Below, one piece after another: positions 12,201-23,336 of a DNA stretch of 44,597 nt. The notes below the pieces were generated by a model. That model worked only from the letters and a program-made list of their open reading frames with translations, had not been told where the DNA came from and did not search any database. This stretch comes from Beroe ovata (taxonomy: Eukaryota > Ctenophora > Nuda > Beroida > Beroidae). The number at the start of each line of letters is the position of its first letter. Position 1 is the first letter of the stretch. Both the position numbers and the translations under genes were made by a program. Location: contig CAMPET010000247.1 in the NCBI GenBank assembly GCA_946803715.1, positions 47,362 to 91,958 on the forward strand, in the 5' to 3' direction.

Positions 12201-13587
12201 CGACGAGAGATATCTATCTAGGCTCCATCTCTTTGATGAATAAACGGCAGTTTTGGAGAAAAAGAACTTAAATTCCGTGACAGGTACCTAATGCTTTTCA
12301 ATATCACTCATTCATACCCGAGTCATATGATATCGCTTTTAAAGGCACAGGAAGTTTGACACTTTTCCCATGATTTGAGAAAGAAGGGGCATATGGAATC
12401 AAACTCACCACAACACACTCTGACACTAGGTCCAGGTGAAGCAGACAGAACCCATAGTCTCTGAGTGTTTCCGCATAGAGAGGGTGGGATGTTCCATATA
12501 CAACACCAGCCAGATCAACAGCATGTCTGATAAGAGCTTCTGCCCTGTCAAAACGCCGCGTGTTGATGTAGACTTTAGCAGCACGCCGCAGCACAGTGAC
12601 ACACATTGTGGTAGGGAGGGAACCACTTATCTGAGAGAAAACCTTCATGATGCAACAGCTGGTTCTATATCAAGTATTATGACCAGGCCATTGGACTATC
12701 AATACGAATGCCTTACCTCCAAGAGGGCCATGTCAGCCCAATTATCAGCATCATTGAAATTACTTAAGCAGTAGTGTCTGTAGCACTCCTCAGCATATAG
12801 CATTCCAGCATTGAAGTCCTTATCTTTTAAAGGGTCATAGAAAATGCTTGCATTGATAAATGCATCTCTTGCTTGCTTGAACTTGCACTCAGCAATGTTT
12901 GTTGAAATGAGATGAGTCAGAACCAACAAAACATCGTATCTGTTACATAAAGGGTTCATTGTTCTGTAAAGGTGGTTAAGAAGTTTCCCTGCAGCCTTAT
13001 ACCAGCCGCATTCCATCAGAAACTCACACACTTTTATCAACTTTCGATACTCTGTCTTCTGCCCTAAAATAGGATATATCATGACTTGTCTTTCTTTAAA
13101 CTATTAAGTTTATATCTTTGAACTATGATTCATAAACCATGTTTTATCAAGTTGAAGAAAAAAAACTTACCTTCTTTTATGAAAAGGTTGGTAAGCTCCT
13201 CATGAATAGGAATATCACTGTCTATAAGGAGTTGCATACTCATGTAAAGGGAAATCGACCTATCCTTTGTCTCCACCATTTGCAGAAATATCTAAGAATA
13301 AGAGACTGAGTTACCTAAACATGGGTTGAAAACCTGTTCCTACCCATTTCAATCAGCTTGAAAAATAAGTTATAAAATAATCAGTGATAATTTGATATAT
13401 GCAGAGTTTTACCATACCTTTTTGGAGAGGAAAATCTGGTGAAGGACTAAAATACGATCATATTCCATGCAACATTCAAGGAGATCATCTAAATAAATCT
13501 CAGGTAATTGGAATCCATTAGATAAGAAAGATCTCCAATGTCTTGAAATACTATCAATGCATAACTTCTGAAGTCCTTGTATCATAG
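6210..13587 (-). CDS. APPBP2: APPBP2 orthologue, TPR substrate receptor of CUL2 ubiquitin ligase (9 exons found, 5' end missing)
   Basis: Exons in coding order: 13418-13587, 13171-13291, 12717-13063, 12409-12630, 10809-11097, 10402-10562, 7727-7874, 6833-6894 and, tentatively, 6210-6284. All joins keep phase and give about 531 codons; human APPBP2 has 585. Matches to the human protein include AEALIRHAVDLA, HEDLAYATYVYDY, TAKHYGNLGRLYQSMNKF, LGHLASLYNYDM and FSGLEYDYNGLI. The protein is a chain of TPR-like helical hairpins. In vertebrates it is a CUL2 adaptor that recognises C-terminal degrons and was first described as binding the APP tail with microtubules. The N-terminal exon upstream of 13587 was not found. 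The region between NGLIHLF and the tail is about 30 residues shorter than in human, and an N sits in the last intron at 6322, so a small exon may be missing. Confidence 0.9.
7915..8008. repeat. Minisatellite (tgatgaggcgtgattc) in an APPBP2 intron
   Basis: Four imperfect units of gtgatgaggcgtgatt-type sequence lie just upstream, in transcript sense, of the APPBP2 exon ending at 7874. On the minus strand two units read CCAG/GAATCACG, the same junction as the real acceptor CCAG/GAATCACT, so the repeat carries decoy 3' splice sites. Confidence 0.8.
9781..9865. repeat. CA-to-TG inverted microsatellite
   Basis: A (CA)n-type tract with interruptions switches to a (TG)n tract. The interruptions also mirror each other (cacacaaacacaca against tgtgtgtttgtgtg), so the tract can fold into a hairpin. 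It lies in the long APPBP2 intron 7875-10401, where I see no other feature apart from the minisatellite near its end. Confidence 0.85.
11850..11909. repeat. 29-bp tandem duplication in an APPBP2 intron
   Basis: Two identical 29-bp copies beginning gtttgatatatggatctccc start at 11850 and 11881, separated by CA. The surrounding intron 11098-12408 shows no other supported feature. Confidence 0.9.
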
Positions 13588-14055
13588 CTGAGAATAGTGC
13601 AGATGTCTGTGAGCATTCGAAAAGTAAAAACCCTTACACAAACTTCTAGAAACTATACCCAAAATATCACCGGCTATTATTGAAAATCACTATCCAATTT
13701 CAAATCTATCCATGATAGTCCCATCATATTAAAACAAATAATAATAACGGTCAATGGAGTCTTGAGTCATAATCCACACCAACTATCTGAAACATCTTAA
13801 AATCAATGCAATCTTAAAATCATCTTAAAATCAATGCAAAGGCACTAAAAAAGGTGAATTATTTTGAGATCATTTGGAAAAATCGTTCAATCACTTTTAG
13901 GTCTTGTTTTCCCGCCATGGCGCCATGCATCATTGCAGCTCACTTTGCAGCTTTCAATATCAAAATACAATACAATAGCAATTATTTTGTCAATCGATGA
14001 TAGCCCCAGGCCCCTGTCGAGAATTTCGTTTTGCGCGCGCGCGGCTTGCATCAGC

Positions 14056-14103
14056 GGTTTAGCATCGCCAGACAACAATTATTTTGCCTGGCGATGCTAA
14101 ACC
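14056..14103. repeat. Perfect 16-bp inverted repeat
   Basis: ggtttagcatcgccag at 14056-14071 is exactly mirrored at 14088-14103, with a 16-base AT-rich loop. Imperfect pairing continues outward through tcagc/gctga and CGCG-rich flanks, suggesting the core of a larger decayed palindrome. Confidence 0.85.
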
Positions 14104-14231
14104 CAGCTGAAGTGAACGCGAACGCCGAACCTTATGCAAGCGCCAGCAAAAATAATTTGCGGCGCGCGTGGAAATAATTCGACGCGCGCAATGAAATCCG
14201 TGCAACAGGTTACAGCATTCATTATTGACTT

Positions 14232-14366
14232 GTCAGATTTTATCTGACCTCAGTTTCTCGCGCGCGGCGCGCGCGCCTTCATCGAAGGCCTTCATCGAAG
14301 GCCGAAACTGTTTCGGCCTTCGATGAAGGCGCGCTCGCGCGAGAAACAGGTCAGGTAACATCTGAC
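14232..14366. mobile_element. GC-rich foldback (MITE-like) element
   Basis: The 135-bp segment is almost entirely palindromic. Its outer ends are gtcagat and atctgac, followed inward by acctg(a)/(t)caggt, ttctcgcgcg/cgcgcgagaa and ccttcatcgaaggccgaaa/tttcggccttcgatgaagg, with only about three bases at the centre. The left arm has one extra ccttcatcgaagg unit. The 9-bp word attattgac lies at 14221-14229 and 14368-14376, just outside both ends, and may be a target-site duplication. It has no coding capacity. Confidence 0.75.
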
Positions 14367-15062
14367 AATTATTGACATATTGTAATATGTAATACTACAA
14401 TAATTTGATCACTACAATGTGTCTCAATTTATTGGTAATAATTCAATAGTGTTATTGTAAAGAATAACCTTGATTGGTGATATAGATATCACTATATAAC
14501 ATAACATACACTACTTCATGAAAAGATATATTTCAGAAAAGAAAGATTCTTTTGAGACATCTATCATACACTACTTTTTATTACAGTATTACAGAATACA
14601 GCTATATGTAAGAACTTGAACTAACAACAGTGGATATGCAATTTCTTTTGTCCCTTTGAAAATAATATTTCATACAGCTATACATAACATACACTACTAA
14701 TTTTTACACTACTTCACGAAATATATTACACTACAACATACTTATTAGTAACAATCAAATCTAAATAATCAGGGACATACTTTGTGGATAACACTGGTTA
14801 TAATGTCAAATCTTTTCATCAAGCAAGATTTTATTTTATTAACTGTATGCATTGACCAATTGTTGCTGTGATTTGAGATGGAAAGATATCAATAAATGTT
14901 TTCTTGATCACATTCATTGATGTAAGTAGGCACATGTCATGCATCTTTCATATTGTCTGCTAATGTGTTATGTTCACTGACTTGGAAATTGTAATGTTCC
15001 ACAACATAATTTCTAGTCGATTATAATCTACACTGATGTGTCCATTTAACTTTCCAAGGCAG

Positions 15063-16839
15063 GATATGGTACAAAGCACTCTGGTGACAAAAGAACCTTA
15101 CCATTTACCGGGGTAAGCAAAAAAATACAACCTGACTAATTTGACTGATGGAAAGGCATATATTTGGCTCTTTCCTACCTTAGATCTATCTGAATAGTTA
15201 ATAGATTTGATACTGGAAGTTAGAATTTATTGAAATTTCAGTTACCTGGGTTATGTGCCACAGTTTAAATTTACAATTGGTGGAACATATGGCCAAACAA
15301 CTCACAAAATCCTGCATACACCAGAGAGGGTAGCAAAGGTATCAGCCTATGACTATTTTTATGAGATGCCCCAAAATGAAGATTTCAACTAGGTTTGAAA
15401 TGTTTCAACAATCAAAAACCATTGCAGCCTCAGTTCCGGATGATAGAAGAACCCAAATTCAAGGAGCCTTTGTCTCGTATGTTTCCTGCTACACAGGAAG
15501 GATGGAACAACACAAAACTGCGTGGTGGAATGATACCAGGATACACAGGTTTCGATAACCAGATGCAAGGCATACATCAGTTTTAAAATGATCATTATTT
15601 CATCTGTGGTTCCAAACAGGAACCAAGACAGTTTAATGATGATGGCAGGTTATAATTAGTGTTCCAATCACCCTCGCCCTTACACCTACTAACTGATATC
15701 GTAATCAAACCTGTTAACCTGAAAAGTGCTGGCTCTCTGTCAATAATCATATCAGAGCTGCCTATTTGTTATCTATCGTTTGTGCTATACATGTTAGTAT
15801 GTAAACACACCATCTTTCCGATCAGCAGAATTGGCATGCATTAAAATCTATGAATTTCTGTAAATATAGCCATACACAAAGGATTGTAGTTTGATGCTAT
15901 AGACGAGCAATGAGCATGATGCTGTGTATGTTTGTGTGTGCACAGATACGTGCACAAGTTCACCACAATTACTGATTTGTGCTGAGCATGAGAAACAAGC
16001 ACACAGATAGGCGCTACATTAGTTCATCAGGCACTGTTTTTATACAAAGTTAAGAAAGAGATATAAAAATTCACTAGTAGGTATATGAGGCATGAGCGTC
16101 TGCAGGCAAATAATCAACTTTCAGGATTTGTTCCCAAAGGACAGCACTTCTTTGGAGAATGCTATGCAAAATCTTGTGATAATGCTTTGCAGTCTTTTGA
16201 AAAGGAACTCGTCGTGAAAGAGAGAAGTGAAGAGAACTTGAGGGTTTGTCAAACATGCACGATCACATTTGGGTGAACTCACGTTTAACATATCATGGTT
16301 CAGCGCCTAATCCACTCCTAACAACAGATATATTCTTACAACAGTTTCAACTGCCCTGATAGTAACCTGAATCTTGCTACAGATGGTTCCAAAGAAGACT
16401 CTCAACCCAACATTTAGTCGTGCAGGATCCACGTATCCCGTGAAACAGCGAAGCTTCCCTTACGGGACGTCGCCCTACAAACTACCGTCCGATCATGATG
16501 AGGTTATTGGAAAATTTCCACCTCGATTAAATGCCACCTCGGTTATTTGATATCAATGTACATTGTACACAGCTAGAAACACACATACACTCAAACATAC
16601 ACACACACACACACACACAAACACACANACTCTCAACCCAACATTTAGTCGTGCAGGATCCACCTATCCCGTGAAGCAGCGAAGCTTCCCTTACGGGACG
16701 TCGCCCTACAAACTACCGTCTGATCATGATGAGGTTATTGGAAAATTTCCACCTCGATTAAATGCCACTTCGGTTATTTGATATCAATGTACATTGTGCA
16801 CATCTGAAACACACATACACTCAAACATACACACACACA

Positions 16840-16889
<50 letters not shown>

Positions 16890-19304
16890 TGATATACAGT
16901 AAAAATTTCTAAACATCTGTATAGGATGACAAGGCATTATGCATGTAACCACATTATGATAGAATCTATGTATTTTGATGCCACCTTTGTCATACCAATA
17001 AATCACACTGTATGTATCATGACGCGTTTCCCTAACCTAAGACAATTGCGCGCGCGTGATGTATATTCGTTATTTTCCGTGACTTACTCAGTGACCTTGG
17101 TAACTGTTGCATTATTGAATTATACACCCCAAATATAAAGTACCCAGTGCGAGATTGTGCCGCTAAAATACGATTCGTTGCCATAGCAACCCCACATGTA
17201 AACCTTACTCACTTAGCGTTCAGAATATGGCATGAGGATTGCATAATTATTCATACTACGTCCATATGATACGGAATTATGTACGTCCATGCATGCTGAC
17301 ATCTCAGATACAAGCCAATTCCATTGATGACAGATTGGAAGATGAGGATGATAGTTAATTAGGTGCTCTTATCTTTTGCAATTCATTCGTCCTTATTAAC
17401 GAATGATAGAAATTGATTATTCAATGAATAATCAGTTACCGAATCTGAGACATACCCTTTCTCACATTTCTTTTCGTCCGAAACTTAAGAGGGACATTAT
17501 GTGGATTCATGATAGATCAATCTCAATTTCCAGTTCCAAATGAATAAAAAACATTATAGTACACTTTCAAATATACAACTGTTCCATCCCAACAAAACCT
17601 CTTGAGCCAGTTATGCACATATTTCCCATGCTTGTAGGTACGTTTCATTGCATTGTTCTAATGGATAAGACCTGCAGGACGCGATGAGCAGATCACTCAA
17701 CTTGTCTATAAACTTTGACAGCTGAAATTACCCTATCATGCTGAACAGACAGTTTTAATATGATGATTATATCGTAAACTCGGTATATATATACAGCGAA
17801 GTTGCATGACGATTATTGTATCGCACTATAACAGAGTGTACATGATACATGCTCTATATTAAGAGACGTGATGATCAGATTTATCAATGGTAATTGACAT
17901 GATGGACAGCACTTTGTGTAGGTGGGCAATGAATAGCAATGATCATCGCAGATGTAGTGACTACTGGCGGCAGATATTTACCGTTCCATGCCCGAAATTT
18001 TGCCGGGTTTTAGTCGTATTTGAGAGGCGAATACCGGGATTCATAATCTGGGTAAAGGACATCAATAAGCACGGTATTCACTATTTAGATATACAGCGAA
18101 GCTCTACTTCAGATAAAATGGGATAGCAGATCATTTTACGTCACTGCTTACCGCTGACACCACTGCACCATCTTTCATGACGTATACATCGCTGTACGTC
18201 ACTGCTTACCATTGACACCACTGCACCATATTTCATGACGTATACATCGCTGTACGTCACTACTTACCACTGACACCATTTCATAACATTCCATAACGTG
18301 TAGGAACATCACTGAATGAGTTACATACCGCTCACGCCACTACAAAGCTTTCCATAACAGATTTTCAGCCCAGATTACCCGAGGTCACTCTCAGCGACGC
18401 GCGCGGTCGCCAAATTCATAATCTATTGCTAATGGCAGATCGATATCACTTATAATTGTCGCGCGCGTAACCTGGGAAAATTCGCGCGGAGTGGAACAAT
18501 ATTCATGTCTACTTACCGCGTGTTTACTGTTTTTCTAAATCCCCTTCCATGACATTGCAGAAGTACTTCGTGTCCGGGTATACTGGATTTGTGCCAAGAT
18601 CCAGAGAGCTACTCGCTAAGAGTTATCCTAACCTGACCAATGAGGCACTCAACATTCATCAACAGGACAGGGTAAGTTAGTACTTGATCGTTATTACACT
18701 TAAACAGTGTACACTTAACAGTGTACTCATGTTATGTGACTCTATTTATGAGACGAAAACGCGGTGGGATGGCCAGTGATCAGATGATTTAGAAAAATTC
18801 GAATAAATCAATCACGAATTTTCAAAGATTATCATTGAGTTCAGAATGGAAACACGACCTAGTTTCAATGATCAAATCCAAAGTCTTATCTCATTATCAC
18901 ACAGGAAAAGACGGTGGGAATTAGTCCGCCAAGCGGAAACAGACCCACATCCAGGCCCAAGACACACCACAACACGATTTATAGCAAAGAGGCGGGACTT
19001 ATCCCAAACTACACTGGTCACGTTCCTGGTAAATCCTCAATGATTCCTCAATCCTCATTTCCTGATTTGCCGTTATTTCTCACTATACAGTGTTTCTTCA
19101 TTCTTACATTACTAAACTATAGTTTTGTAATTTGATAGTAATTATCAGAAGTGATAAGTATCATAGATTAAGTGAATGTCTAGTTTTGGGGATGTTATAG
19201 TCAAAGTAATCTGAGAAAGTTTTCTCTCCGCCACAGAGTTCAAGTTCAAGTACGGCAGAACGTATGGAGCCACGACAGTTGATGCCCTCTGCAAGATTCG
19301 ATAA
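15063..19304 (+). CDS. CIMIP2B: CIMIP2B/FAM166B orthologue, ciliary microtubule inner protein (8 exons)
   Basis: Exons: 15063-15112, 15242-15338, 15428-15548, 16125-16243, 16383-16502, 18561-18671, 18905-19028 and 19237-19304 (stop TAA). The order of motifs matches human FAM166B: YLGYVPQFKFTIGGTYGQTT, MIPGYTG/FVPKGQHFFGE, TSPYKLPSDHDE joined to KYFVSGYTGFVPRSRELLAK, and LIPNYTGHVPG/EFKFKYGRTYGATT. The repeated GYTGxVP-plus-(Y/F)G(x)TYG units are the family signature. CIMIP2 proteins sit inside the doublet microtubules of motile cilia and sperm flagella. Oddities: joining exon one to exon two breaks frame by one base at a GGGG donor; several donors are weak (gtttcg, gtttgt, gttatt); and exon five is partly repeated at 16629-16733. 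If exon five is not spliced at 16502, its frame runs to a stop at 16548-16550, a possible short isoform. The start codon exon was not found. Confidence 0.85.
16398..16858 (+). repeat. 231-bp duplication containing CIMIP2B exon 5, with N at the join
   Basis: Sequence from 16398 (actctcaaccc) to the CA run before the N at 16628 is repeated from 16629, offset 231 bp. The second copy has exon sequence to the same donor (16733) but lacks the acceptor and the first five codons. Within the shared coding part I see three differences (acg/acc, aaa/aag, tcc/tct), all synonymous. Each copy ends in a CA microsatellite (about 16580-16627 and 16808-16876). It may be a real tandem duplication or two alleles joined in assembly. 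Confidence 0.9.
18137..18290. repeat. 58-bp tandem repeat, 2.6 copies, CIMIP2B intron
   Basis: Units beginning tacgtcact start at 18137, 18195 and 18253. Each continues ...cttacc..tgacacca and, in the first two, ends catgacgtatacatcgctg. The third is truncated and diverged. The same intron has a CGCG cluster at about 18395-18490; the rest of intron 16734-18560 shows nothing else I can support. Confidence 0.85.
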
Positions 19305-20555
19305 CTCGTGTGCGTATAGCTCTTGTTAACAACTTAGAATAGACTCGGCAATTAGATGATTCGACCCAGTTTCGTTAATTCTGGACTATAGACATTAGAC
19401 AGTACTGTAGACAGTACTACAGTATACTATCGATATCATGATGCTGTGCAGAGCTGATTACTTGCTAATGATTATGACTCGTACTAGCTTAGACTTTAAG
19501 TTTTACCTTAGACTTTGATGTCAGTCATAGCATGTCCCATGTTATGCTATGTGATTGTGTGAGATGTAGGGGCAGGTGCTGGGCAATATATCATATATTA
19601 TATGCATTAAAAAATGCACTAAAAATGCACTTATTGGAGTATGATAATGAAGTGTGCTTGAGCTGTATATGATCAGTAATGTATATATTTTTGAATGATT
19701 TGCATTTCCTACAACTCCGAGTTTTTTCCTTTTCCGTGGACAAGCCGTGTTGTCTGATATATACAAGCCGTGTAAATGTGTCGTCTGAAAATTTCAGTGA
19801 AATATAGAACTGCCTCATAATTCCCTAGCTTCAGTAATACACGGTCATATCCCTAGGCAGCGATGCACGTACTTAACTATTATACACTGTACATGATTCA
19901 CAGGAAGATCACTTTCCCGATACAGGTATGACAGAAAATTTAGGGAAAAAGCAAGCTCGGGTAGAATGATCAGACGGTCGTATGCGATCAGGCTTCTATT
20001 GTGCGTCTAAAAGTGCATCTAAAAAAGTGCATCTTAAAAGTCAAAAAAGTCTACAGTGTGTTACTATCCCTATCCAGCAGTACTACTACTAGTTCACGGC
20101 CTGATACAGTATTGTATATTGAGTTCTTCAGTGTATACAGTGCTACCTCATTAAAGACTACACCTATATTCAAATTGTATCTTATGTGCGTTAACAATGA
20201 TTCAAAGACCTGTGTTGAGCCGAGTGTTGTTAATGTAAGTGTAACGGATCATAATTGTGTGCGTGTTGACCGTTTTCTTCTTAGTGATAGTCTTTGACAC
20301 TTAACAGTGACTTTCACTAAAAATCATAGAGTTGTCAACTTATTCACAGCTGTCTCCTTTCGCACTCAACTCCAAGATTGCATTGTACAGGTCCGTGATA
20401 TCATCTGATGCCAGTTTTTCAAACGCAGATTCTCGCAGCCGTGTTTCGATTGGTTTTCATATTTTCAATTTTCTAGCATTTCAATTTTCTAGCCTCCACC
20501 GCGACTCGAACATTACCATCGCAGCCGAATACACAGCTCTAGTGCACTATAAGAC
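19305..20555. other. Intergenic region between CIMIP2B and the SVOP-like gene
   Basis: Both neighbours are on the plus strand. The region should hold the CIMIP2B 3' UTR (an ATTAAA-like site lies near 19608) and the transporter promoter and 5' UTR. Open frames here have no family resemblance or splice support, and I see no other gene. Confidence 0.4.
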
Positions 20556-22682
20556 ATGGCAGATGTCAGGACTGCACAAGCTGCAAAGCAGACCGATGAT
20601 GGCACAATTCCCCCAGCAGCAGCAGAGGAGGAATGCATCTTGCAGACACAAAATGACACATACAGGAATACAGTGTCACCCGGGGATTATGCTTCACTTG
20701 CCCCACGTGTGATCCCAAGCGACGTGACTCTTAATGATGTGCTCAGAGTCATAGGTAGTATAATCATCAACAGATTGTCAGGGTATTATCCTGATTCTAT
20801 CCACATCTGACTCTTCACTATTGAAGATAGTCCGGGGAAGGAAGGGGAGGGGGGTGAAATTCTTAGAAACGCGTGGTATAAATCGCACTCGAAGAAGGTA
20901 TTCATTAGGTTTGAATTCCTAATCCTACATCCTATGAACTTCGAGTTATGATGTGGGTACTTACGCGAAATCCAGCCCGATTCAAAACGAGTGTTGGATT
21001 AGGTTTTTGAGGGAAGGCACGACAAATGACGTACGTGCTGTTGCCTTGGTGACCACTACATACTACACCACTAACCACTGATTCCAGGTATTGGTAAGGC
21101 CCAGTACGTCTACTGGGCAATACTGTCTTTGATAGTATGTATGGACGTTGCAGAGATGGTCCTGATTTCCACGATTGTACCCTTGTTGAGGTGTGAATTC
21201 GACATGAATCTGAAGTGGGAAACTGCTATCAATGTCAGCAGCTTTGGGTTTAGTGCTATCAGTAAGTTGATGCATGATTGCATGACGTACTCTCCGAGAA
21301 ACATCCAAAACCAAGAGGGGCAAATGCCATGATTATCTCTTTCGATTATTCAGGTGAATGTAATCGATCATGAATATGATCCAAACCATCACGATCTCAC
21401 ACTCAGGCGGTGCCCTACTTGGAAAGTTATCCGACATCTATGGACGGAAAAGAATGCTGGCTATAGCAGTCCTGTGTGAATTCATTGCAGCTGTAGGGTC
21501 GGCACTGGCACAAACCAAACTCCAGGTGGGGAATCGTTATGATGTGGCCTATATTACGCCCACACACACCTGTTACATTCCAATTCGACCATTCTCTACA
21601 CTTCATATTTGACAATCTGTTTATCTTTACAGTTTTTCATCCTACGTAGCATCGTTGGTATCTGCATGGGGATCACCTTCTCGACTTCACTGATCTTCTC
21701 CACTGAAGTGGCTGAGAACTCCTCCAGAGAAACAGGACCCGGGCTTATCGACATGTCTTGTGCCATTGCCGATCTGATTGTGGCTACTCTATCCTATCTA
21801 ATACTCCCAACAATTGGATGGCGGTGGTTCGTGTTTGTCTGTGCCGCTCCACTACTGCCCTGCTTCTTCTTGATCACATTTGTTACACCCGAGTCTCCTC
21901 GATATCTGTTAGTCAGTGGCAAGAGGGACCGGGCTCGTGACGCCATCTTGTGGATGGCAGAGAAAAACGGGGTCGAGATTCTCGGAATTGAGAACGAGAT
22001 TACTGTAGATCAAGTACAAGATCTTGGACAGGTCTCTCAGCTTTTCACCGCAGTGTTCAGAAAGGAAACTATCCTCCTCTCTTTGATTGCATTCGGTTCA
22101 TTGATGTGTATTTTCGCATCAATCCTCTTTGTGCCACTGGCACTTTATTCGGATTTCTGTAGTGTAGTGGATGGATTACCGGACCATGATAGCTGTGTCT
22201 CCGTATCAAAAGCAGCTCTACTTCAGCTAATGCTGGTAACATCGGGATCCATTCTCGGTATTATAGTGGGATATGTATCCGTCAAGAAACTTGGACGGAC
22301 ACTATCTCTAAAACTTCTATCAGCCCTGAACTTGTTTTCAATTCTCTTCTTGTACAAATGCTTCTCTCAAATGGGTACTGTGGTAACATTCTGTTTTGTC
22401 AAGTTTTTTGGTATGGCTACAAACTTATGCTGGTTGATAATAGTCCCCGAGTTATACCCAACTAGTATCAGAAACGCTGCCATGGGCTTCGTCAATAGTT
22501 CCGGGAAATTTGGGGGTGCTATTGGGGCTGCACTGGTGTATGTGCTGTTCTACACCAACCCGTACTATGTGCTTGCTATGCTGACAGGAGCAGCAGTTCT
22601 AGTGTTGGTGTGTGCGCTTATCTACGACAAAGAGACAAAGAACAGTGTGTTGCATGACGTTTTGAAAACAAACTCAAGATGA
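20556..22682 (+). CDS. SV2/SVOP-like MFS transporter (4 exons, 513 aa)
   Basis: Exons 20556-20754, 21088-21261, 21407-21525 and 21633-22682 join in phase to 513 residues plus stop, close to the ~500-550 usual for SVOP-type proteins. The start ATG has a good context (gacATGG). Features: a hydrophilic N-terminus; VCMDVAEMVLISTIVPLLRC, like the first membrane span of SV2/SVOP with its acidic residues; MFS motif A as GKLSDIYGRKRM; PESPRYLL after span 6; and PELYPTSIRNAAMG near span 11. The large last exon carries spans 4-12. The family comprises organic-ion and vesicle-associated 12-span transporters; the substrate here cannot be read from sequence. A polyadenylation hexamer lies 331 bases after the stop. 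The gene converges on the receptor guanylyl cyclase. Confidence 0.88.
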
Positions 22683-23012
22683 TTATTGAGTCAACTGCCT
22701 AGTGTCTATTATAATCAGATTGATCACAATTCGTGATCTATTGCAGTTTTGTCTGATCAACAATGATAAAAGCAGCTTCCAAAATTCAACAGAATATTTG
22801 ATATTGGATAGCACAAAAGATTGATATATCGATAAACTGAACAACAAAACTTAACAATGAAATCAATCAGCTTACCATAAAGTTAAACTTTTATCTTTTT
22901 ATCTTAAAATAGTTAACTTCGTCACCTTCAGAACGAGATATCCATATTCAATTTCGTAATGATAAAACATCTCTTACTTTCGATAGAATTTTAATGAAGA
23001 AAACATTAAATT

Positions 23013-23018
23013 AATAAA
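23013..23018 (+). terminator. AATAAA polyadenylation signal
   Basis: Canonical hexamer 331 bases downstream of the SVOP-like stop codon and 319 bases before the last receptor cyclase codon on the opposite strand, consistent with two short convergent 3' UTRs. Confidence 0.5.
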
Positions 23019-23336
23019 TTATTGAGAAAGTAACGTGCAGTGCTATTTAACTTAAAGTGCATGACTAGGAGTTGCACTCAAATTACGTCAAAAATACCAA
23101 TTTAACAATTATTCTGGCGCAAAATACTCATATTTTGCACCATTTTGGACACGATACTTTGAATCAGTACCTGGCAAACCAACAATCGAACATCAACTCT
23201 CTACACAAATAAAACTGTTCCATTTGCTGAGAAATTGCCAATGTCAATAGAGATACTGAGATAGGTACACAGTCCAATATGTCAAAGTGAAAGAAATGAA
23301 TGCTTTGCAGATCACTTTTCGGATATTGATGCCATG

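Larger units (their letters stand above)
13588..15062. other. Divergent region between APPBP2 and CIMIP2B
   Basis: The two flanking genes point away from each other, so both promoters and first exons are expected here or in the unsplit 5' ends. I could not identify an ATG-bearing exon with matching phase for either gene. The region holds a GC-rich island (about 13900-14345) with two inverted repeats listed separately, and AT-rich sequence with repeated cataca-type words from 14480 to 14730. Confidence 0.4.

Noticed and set aside
15395-15586. Reading CIMIP2B exon 3 through to a stop at 15586.
   Set aside because: Splicing at 15548 recreates GYTG/FVPKGQ, the conserved family motif, in the right phase; read-through gives an unrelated short tail.
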